A stretch of DNA of 64,000 nucleotides from Rhizophagus sp. LPA8_4_AMF (lineage: Eukaryota; Glomeromycota; Glomeromycetes; Glomerales; Glomeraceae): positions 21,112-85,111 of the forward strand of contig JADRCO010000009.1 of NCBI GenBank assembly GCA_021464525.1, given 5' to 3'. This document shows positions 47,301 through 61,801 of the stretch, piece after piece. How positions within the stretch are numbered: the first letter of the stretch is position 1; each line of letters opens with the position of its first letter. The position numbers and the translations under genes are program-made. Under the pieces are notes generated by a model that worked only from the letters and a program-made list of their open reading frames with translations, had not been told where the DNA came from and did no database searches.

Positions 47301-50300
47301 TCTATCAAGAACCAAAGGTATACGTAAATGTTTACCGAGGTTTAATATGTGTTCGTGTTCTTGGAGTATATATCCATCAGGTATATCATCATCAATTTCT
47401 TCGTCCTTATCATTAACTGATAACAAATTCGAAGTGTCTTTGGTTGGTTCGGCAGATGGCTTTTGTAAATCCTGAATAGCAACAAGGACTGCATCTATTA
47501 AATCATTGACTTTTTTAGCAATATTTCCGAGAACAGTCGTCGTCTGACTGTTCAGGTTCATTTCATTATGAACCGTTTCAGTTAAACAAAGATTTCCAAT
47601 ACAATTTTTTATATAATCACAAATTGGTGCCAAGATATGAGAGAAACATTTAATTCGAGAAGAATAATCTCTGACAAATTGATAAAGATCATCAATCAAA
47701 ACAATATTATTTTTAACTAGGTTTATAATATCCTTTGTGATTAATGCTTTTTTCCCTATTGTATATTCTGGAAGCAAAATTTCCCGATCGAACAAATGAA
47801 CAAAATCCTTACGAACTGAAGAAATTTTATCAAGCCAATCGTGTAGTTTTGTACCGATTTCTTCGAAATGACTTAAGTAATTAGACTGTTCGTTTTGTTT
47901 TTGTATATCAAAAATTACACATGAATGAAATAATAATGAATTCAAGTCATCTAAAATTTCCTTGAAATTCCATACTGTACGTTCATCGATTGAGCAAAAT
48001 GATAAATATTCACATACTTTTGTATAGGAATGTTGAGCATTATGTGAAGAGTAAATTCTTGAAAATTGAATCAATACTCCTAGAAGTCTAACATATTGTT
48101 TATCAAGAGCTTGTATATTTTTGCGTTCTTGAATTAAAAGATACAACAAATCTTCAGAAAAGCCAAGTCCTTTTTGAACTTCCTGTGAAGTTAAATCCTT
48201 TGAATAACTGGATGCAACATTCCGAAGATGAATCATTCTCGCAATAATCTTATAATAGTATTCATCAGCTTTCTTCCAGGTAGAAATGGATTCTCTTACA
48301 TCATCTTTAACAGATGATGGAACTTTAAGAATTTCAAAATCACTAATCATAGGTAAAGAATTCTGCAATTCTACTCTAGGAAGCTGTAGCACATATCCAA
48401 CAATATTTTGCTGTTGTTCGATTATATTCTTATTAGGAAAATAACATAATCCAAGACGCTTCAGTTCTCTCAAAAGGTCTACCATAGATTTTTTCTTAAT
48501 TAACTTTTGATTCTTTATAATGTACTTATTTTCTTCATTCATTAAATGTGGTGTCTCATCTTGAAGCTTTTTGATACGTAAAATTATTTCGGTAGCAAAA
48601 CCATCAAGAGCTCGATTGTAAGTTAAACTTATTTTGGTATAAATATCTTGTTGGCAATATGAACGAAGCTTCTTCAAAGTATTCCTAATATTTAAGAAAC
48701 GTTCAGGAACAGGAAAATTTTGTCTGTTAAGCGAATTTTGTAATTCTAAAATTTTTCCAATTGGCTCAACCGGTTCACAATTAGAAATCCATTTCTGAGT
48801 CATAGCTTGTTCAATAACATCCTTTTCTTTGGGATGAATCGTCGTCGCCATATTAACCTGATAATCTGTTATTACATCCATGATCGGTTTATTAAGGATA
48901 TCTTTGTATTTTCGAACACATTTATTTAATTGCCTATGGGTTTTTTGAGCACTTTGTTTCAATGCATGAATATTAACATCTTTCCAGCTAGCAATCTTCA
49001 CAAATTGTTTCAATTCTTTTTCAATAGGCTTACGAAGTTCTTTTAAAGTGTTAGTATTGTGATCCAAAAATTGACCATAATACTTGTAAACATTTAATAA
49101 TGCATCGGCAGTTTTGGAGTAAAGTGAAGCATGTGAAAATTCTGTAGATTGATCGCTAGTATTTCTCACGCGAAAATAATCTTTCATGCAAAGATATACA
49201 TAGAAAGCATGTATCAAATCTAATCGTGCCTTAAAATCGCCTATTTTTGAAGATTGTAAAAACTGATCCAGTGTTCGAACTATTTCAGATATATGATCCT
49301 TGAAATTTTGATCGATCCTCTCATTTGTAACAACCTTGATACACAATGAATCAACAGGATGAACGATGCAATTGTAGAGATGAAACCACCACTTATAAGC
49401 AGTTCTTTCATGATATTTGTCTTGAGCAGTAAGTAGATTTGGCCAACAAGTTAGTTCCAATTGGCGCCATTGCACAATAAGATTAGTAATCTTTTCTCTA
49501 TGAAGTTTTATTGATACTTCCCGATTAGCATAAGCTTCCCAGTCTTCTGTTTTTTGTAATAAGATCTCTAATCCAGTGAGAAATTTTGCAATAGGCGAGT
49601 TTAACGTGAATCCTTGAATTCTATCGCATATTTTATCGATTTGTTGAAGAATAGCATGCTCAGGCCACATTACAAGTAATTCTTTGACATGCTTTTGAAG
49701 ATCTGAAATTATCGGAGCCAACTTCTTGGCTTCAATAATGTTTTGGTCATTATAAAAATCATACATTTTCAAATCAGCATTTTTAATAATATTACAGGTA
49801 TCATGCCCAGGTTCGATACCATCAATCAACCATTTTTTCAAAAGAGACGTTCCTAAAATTTGGGAAGTTACAATTGCTTCATCAAATTCCTCTGGAAAGA
49901 TTTTACCAGCAAATAACGATAAATCTCGTGCCATGACATATGATTTCCAGAAAACTTCTTTAGTTGGAACTTCAAAATTTAAAATTTTCCGTGGTAAATT
50001 TAAATAGAAATCGGTCACGAGCTTTGTAAATAATTTGCCTATCTCAAAAAGAATTTCCTCACTCAGAATTGAGATATTTTCCTCAAATTGAGAAAAATCT
50101 TTGTTTGAATTAATTTCTATATCATCACTTATATCTGCGAATTCGTGATTAAAATCTGGAAACATTTGCTTAAATTCATATTCAGAATATTGTTCTTCAT
50201 TGACTTTATGGTATACTTTTGTCTTATTTCGATATAAACTTTCATTCTCTTGAGCAATTTTGTTTTTTTGCTCCTCAGCAGCGCCATAGATATCAGTTAT

Positions 50301-53300
50301 TTCACCAAAGACACGTTGAATAGAAATAAAATCATCGAAAATAATATTCCCGCGTTTTGATATATGATAATGTATGCAATACAAAATAACGACAAGATAT
50401 TTGAGATATTGATCCCATTTATCTGGTCTTGATTGCTGAGAGAAAATGAGATCTTTGACAATTGCATATGATTCTTGTGCCGTAATAACCTCAATACATT
50501 TTTTGGAGCATCCTAGCTTGGTAATATTTACTAAAGATTTTATAACGCTATATATTAATTTGTCTCGTGTAGAAACGAGATTTTTATATGAAGAAGCTAT
50601 TATTCGAACTCCGTATTTAATTTGAAAGAGAGCAACGTACAACGGCTGCAGTAAATCTTGGTAAAGGGGATAGTTCGATGTCATTCGTTGAATAAACTGA
50701 ATTATTTTTTCTTGAAATAAATTTTCTCGTTGAAGAATAGCTGAATCATTTCCATTCTCAAAATCATTCAATAGCCCAAATATATGTTGTTCGTCTATAA
50801 CATTATTACAAATATAATGAATATGCTTAAAAAGTTCATTAAGTTGTGATCGTTCCGGCCTTAAAGATAAGTTAACTGATGCACGTCCAAGAAGTAATTT
50901 AACTTCTTCTAAACTTTTTTTACAGTCTTCTATCTTACAATTATCACATTCACCAGTGAAACCTTGTTCAATTTTTGTACGAATATCAATTTCAATTTCT
51001 AAGCTCGATTGTTTAAGTTGAAGAAAATGACACCTCGAACGTGCTTCGGCTGTTGGGTCAAGTGGATAATTCGGTATGTATAAGGAAATAAAACCTAGAG
51101 AGAGAAAGACCCAAATTTTGCCTATTTTCTGATAAACATCCGCATTCAATTGTAACGGATTATATTCTTCTAATACTTGAACCAGCAAATGAATTGATGG
51201 TATAATCCATTGGTCTAAAACAGCTCGCAAAGCAGGATCAACTATTTCTTTCAAACCACTTGACACAACATAAAGAGATTCTACAGCAATCGATGGTGAT
51301 AATGAATCACTATTAATGACGCTATTATTCGATAAAGAATTAACTACATTAATAACAGTATCAAGCTTTTCATTAATTCCACGAAAAATTTCTTGTGAAA
51401 ATCTTTCCTTTAATGAGATAAATATCTAGTTTATTAAAAAAGATTGTTATTACAAAGTAATAAAGATGTATCTATTTCAAATGTATAATAAATGAAACTT
51501 ATTAACTCACTTGTTTAACTTGTTGAATGAGGAATATAAAGTCTAAACATTTCCGATTGATTTTATAAATCAATAGCGAATCACTTCCCGCAAGCTTTCC
51601 ATATTCTACAAGTTGTGCTAGTTCGGTGTCAAAAGAACCGACAGATATAGATTGTATTCGGCGACTTAAAAAGACGAAATTTAGAGGTTAGACATTTTTT
51701 TCGATACGTCAAAAACAAATGTGGTTTTTTCGCTTACGTATAATTAAAATAATAAAAGCTTAAAACGCTTTGGAATATCCTCCCAGGCCCTGCAGTATTC
51801 TATAACATTTGGAATTGATAATCAATAATTAACATCAACAATAGAATTGCAATTTAAAATTATAACAAAGATACAAAAAATAAAAAGCTTGCCTCTACAA
51901 ATATCTTGGCGCTTAAATTGGTTTCGCTTATATATAAATTGTTAAACAAATTATTCCATAGTTTATTGTGCCATCCATATATAATATCCTGTAAAATATT
52001 GTTGAATATGACCTTGGCTTTGCCATCCGGCACTATAAAACACCAAATTTTTACTTATTATTTAAATTTTTTTTTTTTTTTATCATTTCTATCATATTTT
52101 TTATAATAACCTTTAGATCCAGGTCCATAAATCCATAAAAGCTGTTGATAAGGAACAAAATCTAGTGGAGACCAAGAACAATTTTTTAAAGCAAAGTCAC
52201 GAAATTCTGAGATTTGATTAAGAATCGCTCGACAATTTTCCTTGATGTAAATAAGTAAATGAATAAGTAAATGTTAATTGGAAATTGTTTAGATGTATCA
52301 TTTTCTTGATAACTTACATTGTTCAAATCGGTTCCTTGTGAAGCTGCTAACTGCAATTGTGAAATAATTTGCATCTCTTGAATTAAATTAAAATAGTCCA
52401 TTAAAGGTAGAGGCTTAATTTGAGTTGTGGGCTTCTGCGAACTTCGTAAATATTTTTGAATATACTATTAGTAATAAAAATTTTATATAAAGTTAATATA
52501 ATTTAACCATTATGTTTCACATTAATAAACTAACGACAAATAAAACTTCCAATATTTGCCTGAGGAATCTTTTGTATAGAAATTAACAACTCATCCGTTG
52601 ATTCAGAATTTTGATTTTCATCAATAAAATACAATGTTGCAACAGCATCTATCAACATTACTTTCAACTCTACATCTATCTCATGCAACTGTATTTTTTT
52701 ATTATCTACCGAAAATATATTAATTAGATATAAAATAAGTGAATAATTTGCTATATAATTAATTGCAAATGTTTTACCTTGGCATTCGATATTCATATTA
52801 AAATTGATTTCAGATAATTCGTTTTTTAGTTTAAATAGATCGATTCTCGAAAGTGTTATATGATGAAAATGCTTCCACAAAATGTTCATGAATTTTCCTG
52901 TCGTTAATACTGTGTCCCCAGTTATGCTATCACATATATTAAGCAAATTTTTCGTGTGTTCTTTAAATTTATCAATCAAGTGTCTCAGAGCTTTTTTAAC
53001 CATTTTGGTGCAAACATATAATTCACCAAGATCAAGCGAGTTTTGTTGCAGAAATTCCCATAAGAACTCATGATAATCAAATAAATTATCAAATAATACA
53101 ACCTATTATAAATTAAACATAATTTATAATTATCTAAAATGTTTATAAAAAAAAAAAAAATCTTTTCAAGGCTAATGATTGATCTTACGTCAGATTTTTC
53201 GTAATTCCCTTGATTAATCCATAATCTTACGAAATTTTTAAATTCTTGCAAGAATGGAAAAAAATTTGCAACAACGAGATGACTTAATTGGTTATCCGAT

Positions 53301-56300
53301 ATTCTACCGTGATGATAACAATATGACTGTTGGGATAAAGTCAACTTTGATACTTTTTTTCGTGTCGCCTTTTCATAAGATAAATTTTCGATATAATCTT
53401 GTCTTTGCAGTCTCTTCATAAGGTTAAATACTTTAATCTTGAGAGAATATCGATTCCATAAGTTATATATCGTCTCATCCTTATCACTGTTGTATTTCCT
53501 ATTTTCGAAGCGACTAATTGACATAACCAAAGGGTAATTGCTAGTAATATCAAGAGGCTAAAGAAGATATTAAAATGTTATTAAAAGAAGAGACACTTAA
53601 AATAAAGACAGAATATCTCTCACCTGAGACATTATAAAAGATAAATTCAGGTCAATTAGTTTAGCTAATTGAATTTTAATTTCATTAAGGTGAGAAACAA
53701 GTGGATGACCAATCAAGGTATCGTTCATGAATTTGATATACTCTAAAATATTTATCTCATGAATATCCACCAAATTAAATGACCGAATTAAATAAGAAAC
53801 AAAGCCAAGCCAGCGATTCCTCACAGAAACATCATCTAGAGAAGTATTCTCAATAAAATAATCACAAGATACAAGTAATTCTTGTAATGAGGAAGACGAT
53901 AACAAGTCATTATGGTTTAATTTAGAAAACCCATATTTAAATAAAAGGTACATCAAATAAGATCCTTGAAGATAGACCATAGACAGTCTTGCCTCCTCCT
54001 TAATAAACATTCCCTCATTAAATGGACAATTTGTAGGAGATAAGGTACAGATTAAGTTCTCTTCATTGTATTTCTTTGTAAAATCTTGAAGATACTTCAT
54101 CATTTCATTCGGTACGCAATCAACGAAGTAAATTTGTCGAAGAGCTTTATGTAAAGCCTGTAGTAGTCCTTCGCCTCGCTGAAGCATCTCAACAATGAAT
54201 CGAGAAAATAAGATATATTCTCTCATATTTTGTCTTAAAGACAACATGCAAGAATTTCCTTCTACACTAAACTGAGAATTATTCGTAAAAGAGACAAGTT
54301 CTGAGACACGAAGTCCGAGTCCGTTTGCAATTTTAATAATATCTCGTTGATTTTCAAAAAGTTCTGTCTTCAACAAGGCTATTTCTACGCCACGATTCCT
54401 CATAGATCTAGATAATTCACCATTTCTTGGATCAGTAGTCATAAATAACCTGAAATTTTTATGAGGTTGAATAATTTTTACGTCACCGTCTATAAGACCT
54501 CTCTCGTTAATCATCAAGACTCCATTTGGTTCAATCAATGAGTTAAGCCTATCCAATACAGATGGATTACAAAGATTGGCATTATCAATCAACAACCAAT
54601 GACCATTTTGGAGTGCGTTTATAAGAACTCCGTCAATCCACTCAAACCGACCAGTAATAGGTCCACTTTCAAGAAATTTGAGTGTTGTGATTTTGTCCAG
54701 CAGATTGCTTTTTTCATTATCAAAGAGTGAGCACAAGTTATACTTGACCATTGTTTGTTGTAGAATATCTAACAAATGGTCAACTACTGTATAATCCAAC
54801 TGAAGTGAAGAACGATTAGTTGTTGAATTTTGGGTACTAAATTTAATATGATTTTCCAAGGTAAATAATATATCATTAAGTTTTTTCAATACTTGTAATG
54901 CATCATTATCCTTAAATAAATTGCTCGAATGTGAAACAATAAGAACTTTCTTTGTCACTTCAATTGATAATCGTCTTAATTCATTGATAACTATTTGTCG
55001 ATGTCTAGCTAAATCTACTTGTTCGAATCCACCAAGTAATTCGATTGTATCAACGGAGCTATTCATTGCAAATTCCTCAAGATGATTACCAGTTAAATTA
55101 GCCAACAGTCTAACAAGACTTGTTTTCCCGGTTGCTTCATGTCCGGTAAGAATTACCATCCAATTGAATTCTACACATTTCATTAGGGATTCTAAGGGCC
55201 TCAATTGAGAATGTAAAATATGAAGTGAATTTTCTATATACTTATATCCACAATTTGATTGACGTTGAAGAAGAGAATGTCCGATCTGAATATAACGCGA
55301 ATTAATATGATAATAAGGATTTTTTGGTTGTTGATAATTTTTATCAAAAATTTCATTAAATAAATTAATAGCGTGAATTCTATCTTCGATAGTTCTCATT
55401 CTCTGCAAATAAATAAGGTCCAGATATTGATCAGGAATTGAATTAAATCCGAGACCTCTATCATTGGTTAAAAGTTCTAACCAGCGAAAAACATCGCGTA
55501 AGTTAAATTCCCAGGGAGAACCCTTTCTACCAAATAAGCATGAAATCATTGTATCTTCGTACATTCGGTTGTTAAATTCTATAATTTTCTCCAATAATGA
55601 ATTTTCAATTTGAGGGAAAAGACATTTAGCAATGAAAAGCATATCTGTTTTAGTAAGTTGTTCTATATAAACTTGTGTGAATCGATTGATAAAGGATCTT
55701 GGAAGTCCTTTTCTTCCTCCACCTTGATGTATAGGATTCTGAGCACCGAAAACACGAAATTCATTAGAGCAAAAGAATTCCTTATTTAATTCGGGTATAT
55801 ATACAGCACCGCGATGATCTAAACATGAGTTGAGACCTTCTAAAACTGACTGAGAAGCAAGATTCAATTCATCTAAGAGAATCCAGTCACCAGATTTCAT
55901 TGCTTGAAGAAATGGTGCATCGCGCCATGCAAATTCACAATTACTACCACCTTCAACGGGAAGATCAGAACCAAATAAGTCCATTAAATCCGTTTGTTCG
56001 GATAAATTAATTCGAATAAGCTTATGCCCAGATGCTGCGGCCAATGCTGTAATTAGACTTGTTTTTCCTACTCCAGGACTTCCTTCTAATAATATTGGTT
56101 TTTTTAATTGCATAGCTCGAAGTACACGCATTGCATTATCCAATGTCGTTGGCGCTTGCAAAGTAAAAGTAATTTGATAGTTGCCAAACTTTCCTTTAGG
56201 TATATAAAATGGATGGATTCCGAATAATGATTCTGTATAATGAATTTTTTCATTTTCATTTGTAAAGTTTTGACTAAAAACATTATCTTGTTTAAGATCA

Positions 56301-59300
56301 CCATTCAATTCCAATAATTTTGCGAGACATTTCATTCTAAATTCCTTCAACACTTGTCCGGATAACAATGATCCCGATGCTCCGTTGGAACCAAGACCAT
56401 CCAAAAACACAAGACTTCCTCCATTAACAAAAGATTCATGCGGTCCCAATTGTTCTACTGTAGAGTTCATAAATGAAACCCATGATAAAATATCTCGCAA
56501 ACTAATCATGGTACGATTATTGTTCAATGAGCGTGAAAACCACTCTATAAAATCAAGAATTTTGTGGCCATATCCTGCTAGACTATCATGTGAAAATTGG
56601 GTTTCAATTATATGTAATAAATCTTCGTGATCTGTAACAGATGGAACCCAAATTTCTGTAAATCGATTTCTCAATGCTGGGGACAGTTCCTTTTTTCCAT
56701 AATCACCTCCAGGATTCATAGTTGCTAAGAACTGAAACCCATTTTTCGCAACTAATTCCTCGACATGTTTTCCACCTTTTTCTGCTAGCACTAAAATCCT
56801 ACTTGGTTCAAGGACACTATTGAGACGCTCGATAACTGAATCATCTGCTAAGGATATCTCATCAAGTAAAAAGAAATTGCCATGCTTCATGGCTTGAACT
56901 AACGGACCATCATGCCATTCAAACAATGTGCGAGCTTGCTTACATCTTAAGCGTAATGATGTTACTAAATTAGTGATATTTTCATCAAATACTGTTGGGG
57001 ATATATTCCACTTCTCATCCTTACAAAAATCTTGGAATAGAGTGATCAACTGACTCAGATCTATCTCTTCTAAACATATGTTTTCTTGAGGAGCATATTT
57101 TCTTAAAAAGTCGATTAGATCGCGTATAAGATCATTATTTAGATTTCCCTTATTTCTTAATGGCCTTTGACCACCAAGCAGATCAGCTGTCTCAGTACTA
57201 TGATGGCAATTAACAATATGTAATTCTTTTTCCTTTACTTCTGCCAACATTTGACATATTGTTGTTTTCCCACAGCCGGTTTCGCCAATCAATAAAATTG
57301 GCTCATTAAATTTTAAGCATCGAGTAACTAAAGTAAATAGACGTTTCATAGCCTTAGTCCAAACAATATCTGTTTTGCCATATCTCAAGGATATGTATTT
57401 TTTAAACTCATCCATATTTGAACAGTCATACATTTTTTGCTCATCGATTGTTACTTTCATAACTGATTCCAAAACTTGTTTTACGATCAATTTTTCATCA
57501 GGTTTCCTTATTCTCTCGGCTAATAACATATATCCTTGCTCTGCTAATTCCTGATATCCTATGGCACCTCTCTCTGCCCAACGGAATAAATCTCTCAACG
57601 TAATATAACCGTGCTTTTGTTCAAAAATTCTTGTTCCTTGTCTTCTTTCCATTAAATGCTTGTAAACTTGTACAAGTCGTTTACAATAAGATGGAGCAAT
57701 TTTACATCTCTCTGAAAGAATAACTTCTAATTCATCCTCCGGTATATCATCAAAATGTAGTTCTAAAAATCTATTACGAAAAGCACGGGAAAGTACTTTG
57801 CGACCTCCATATAAACCAGGAGGATTCTGAGTTGCAAATAACATAAAACCTTTGTGAGGTTTAATAATTTCTTGAGTTTCTGGAATCAACAACTCTCTAT
57901 TATCATCTAATAACCTATTTAAAGCTTCCAAAACATCCGTTGGTGCCAAATTCAATTCATCTAACACAATCCAATATCCTTTCTTTAATGCTTCAACCAA
58001 TACACCTTCTTGAAATTCTAGTTTTCCTTCAGAATTAGAAACATAAGTTCCAAGATATTCTTGAATGTCGGTATGTTCATGATTGTTGATTCTCACAAAG
58101 CGATGCCCAGAACGTTTGGCTAAATATTGAATCATACTTGTTTTACCAACAGATGTAGGACCTTGAATTAAGACAGGATATTTCCCACTCATTACAACTC
58201 TTGAAAGATTGTCCAAATTCTTTTTAACAGATGGCGTTAAAATATAATGGGGCATATGTTCAGGATAATCTCCTAATTCGAGCCAGAAGTATCCAAATTG
58301 GATGTAATTACCATTTAAAGGCTGTTTAGGAATTTGTGTAATTAAATTTTTAGGATTTTTGACACCATTTAACAAAAATTTCTCTACTAAACCCCTCAAC
58401 AAAATTTCACTTTCTTTATTTGATTGTGTTAAAAAGGTCATACAAAATCCCTCATACATAGAACGTCTTAATCCATAAGATGGTGTTATTTGTACTACAT
58501 AACTTAATGCACGAGTTAGCGTCCTTATACTAAAATGAAATCTTTGATTTGCACCATCAGCAATTATATGTCGCTGTTGTAACTCTTTGACAGCTATATA
58601 AAATTCTACAATATCGGTACAAGCACGTTCATCACCGTGAACGCAACCAGCTAAATACTGTTTGACTATAGTTAATAAATCATCTCGTCTTTTATCAGGT
58701 GAATGAACATAAAACTCGGTAAATCGATTTCTTAATCCTGGAGGTAAATCTCGTTTACCCACATCAGTAGCAGGATTCATACAGGCAAAGACACGAAAAT
58801 TTGGATGTCTTTTGACTGGTTCAATATCACCTTTTTCTGTCAATAATAAAGATCCTTGAGAATCCTGAAGCAAGCCACTCAAGCATTCCAATGTTTCTGT
58901 AGATGCCAAATTAATTTCGTCTAAAAGTATCCAATCACCTTTTGTCACAGCTTTTACCAACGAACCTTCTACAAAACTAAAAACGAATTTATTACGTATT
59001 TGATCCTGTTGACTTTCAAACTCTATAATAGAGTTTTCGAATATTTTCCAGCGTTTCCGTAATTCAGGATTTGAAGACTTTCGAGAAGAATGTTTTTGCA
59101 ACGAATTACTATCTTGATCATCCATATCATGGTTATAATCTTCGTTGAATTTTTGTCCCGCCATTTTAATGGCCTGTTTCATAAGAGACACAAACTTATC
59201 AAATTTTCTTGCAATATATACTTTTCGAACAGTTTCCAAGAACCGCACATTTCGTCGAATAGAAAAAGTCTTTTCAAAAAGTTTATCAAATTCCTCTTTA

Positions 59301-61801
59301 AGTGGACTTGCAAGAATTTTAGCATCAACAGGTTTGAACCCACCGAGAAGATCACCACTGTCACTTTGTTGTGATAAATTCACAACCACAAGATTTTGAT
59401 GTATAATTTTTGCAAGATGTTGGATCACTGTCGTTTTACCTGTACCAGTTTCACCAACTAATAACACAGGCTCGCATAAATGGACACACACGGCAATTTG
59501 TTCCAATAATCTCAAAGCATGCCCTGTAACAGCAAAAGGTCTCTTTTGTATTCCTGGTCTAATTATATCTTCTTTCCGATCTGATAGAACTAAATTAACC
59601 CTTCCAATAGATATAATTTTATCATCAATTTTCATTTCAGGTAAATATGAATTCACATATAAGTGAACCCATTCCTTTGATACTTGCAGCGCATCACCAA
59701 TCCTTTCCAAAATCGCAATCCAACTTTCATAATCGGAAATCATTGAGCAAAAACAATCAGCCGCCTCTTTAAACAAATCTTCTCTTATATTTTGTGTTAT
59801 TCCCTGGGTTGTAATTATATTATTTCTTGAGCATAAAAGAACCCTCATTCTCTCACACCATTTCATTAAATCACGTGTCGAAATATATCGACCTGAATTC
59901 GATAAAAATGTTGAATCATGATGAATCGATATTATAGTATTAAACACATTCATAATATCTGGTACATATTCTTGTAAAACAACGAAACGATCTCTGACAA
60001 CACACGCAAGTTCATCAACGCTTAACGGGCTGACTTTTATCCGAGTCCACAAAGTTTCTCCAAAGCTTGAGTCATTTACACGTTGATGTACTGATCTTCT
60101 TCCTCCATCTATCGGCAACAAGCTTTTTGTTGCGAATAATTGAAATCCTTGCTTCGCGTCAATTTTTTCACCCCTACTAGGAATAAAAAGCTGACGCGTT
60201 TCAAGCAAAGGGAGTAAAATTGATATAACTTCCATAGGTGCAAGATCTATATCCTCAATTAAAACCCACCGTCCATCACGAACTGCAGTTGTGAGGACAC
60301 CAGGTTGCCAACGAAATGAAGCAGGAGTGGGTGTAGAAACGTAAGTACCTAAAAGGACTTTAGAATCTGTTTGATCTCCTAAGTGAATTTTCACAAGATC
60401 ATGCTCACGTCCAGTTACTCTAGCAATTTCTTCAACCAAGGCAGTTTTACCTGCTCCAATAATACCTTCAAGCAAAACTGGTGAGCCCATTGAAATTGCC
60501 AAACATATGGAATATAAATTATTTTTAGTTGTATCTGTCAAAACAAGTTTTTGCTTGTTTGACACGAAAGATTTCTCTGAACAAGTAAATGATTTTGGTA
60601 ATAATACTCCAGAAATATCGACTGTTAATGGAGACAAGTCTAATTCACTAATTTGAAAAAGTTCAGAAGACTTTTGATTTATAAAATCATTTTGTAAAAA
60701 TTTTAATTGTTGTTTTGCAAGAGATACTTGTTCCAAAAGTCTTAATAATAATAATCAATTAATTGTATGTTCTAAATAATTACAATAACGAAGAAAATAA
60801 CAAACTTACGACAATATTCCAATGTCTTGTGTATTCCCATTCTCCCATTCAATTGAGATCATCTCATTATCTGCACCAACCCAATAATGAAACGCACTTT
60901 CTCTCTGTTCATCACTCATATTAAATACAATACTTAAACACAAAACTGTTAAATGTCGTATGGCTTTATTAACATGAATCAACAATTGAAAAAGTGGTGA
61001 CCAATTCCACAATTTTATAAAAGTACTCCCAGAAAATCTTAAAAGTCGATAAGTGGTTAATAAAAGTAGTTGCAATTCTTTAGTTGCCTGGGAATTCTAG
61101 ATAATCATAAAGTAAAATAAATAAAAAATAATGCAATTAATTATAAAGTCTGAAATTATAATATTTGTATACTTCATTGCTTATATCTTCTTGATTTAAG
61201 AAATTGAGTCTCTCTAGCAATGAGGATGTTTGTGAAAAAAATGTAACCGCAAAACTAAAGTATCGTTTAGAAAATTAGAGAATCAAATTAGCTTGAAACG
61301 AAAAAAATTAGATTTAAAAGCTATTTACCTTAAAAGTTGGGGTTCAATTGGAAGTAATAAACTAAATGCATTAGCAACTTTTTCAACTTTAGACAACACA
61401 TCATAATCAACTTCCATAGTATCATTATTGTTTGATGATAACCAACGCGAAACAAGATCGATTAAAATTGGACGAAATAAATTAGCTATATTAAGAGTTA
61501 ATGCCGGAATTAGAAGTAAATCTGATATACAATCTAATAATTTTTTAGTATTATTCATTTCATTCTTATTATCATTTATTATATAAGAATTCAAAATTTC
61601 GTATTGTCCTTCTGAAATAATTGAAGAAAATGAAGAATTTTGTTGATTGATTTGTTCAATTTTTGATAATAATTTATGACAAGCAACTTTCATATTTGTG
61701 CTTAAAGGATCATATAAACCGATTTCATGCATCGTATACTTTTCCTCTTCAGTATCTACGTCCATAAGATTATTTGTTAACATTACTTCTTTAGAAGCCA
61801 T
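44361..61801 (-). CDS. MDN1: Midasin (MDN1/REA1), giant AAA+ ATPase of 60S ribosome assembly
   Basis: Dynein-like AAA+ machine that strips assembly factors (Ytm1, Rsa4) from pre-60S particles. About 5,400 aa, between yeast (4910) and human (5596). Exons: 61801-61329, 61254-61173, 61096-60810, 60740-53624, 53557-53189, 53102-52778, 52705-about 52562, several short ones to about 51900, then about 51408-44361. Six AAA modules are visible. Walker A: GIIGAGKT (about residue 372), GETGTGKT, GPTSVGKT, GETGCGKT, GSPGVGKT, GHEATGKT. Walker B: LIEDIDLAP, LLDEINLAS, VLDELNLAP, LLDEISLAD, LLDELNLAS, LIDNANLCN. The last Walker B has lost its glutamate. A long helical linker follows, then a Asp/Glu-rich tail region (about 45400-47050), and a C-terminal MIDAS domain with VDDSKSM (DxSxS). 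The ATG at 61801 was chosen because upstream codons in frame lack an ATG. Confidence 0.96.

Noticed and set aside
26483-61801. A functional cluster linking TEL2, Integrator and midasin
   Set aside because: They are separate housekeeping genes with unrelated neighbours between them; proximity alone is no evidence in a eukaryote.
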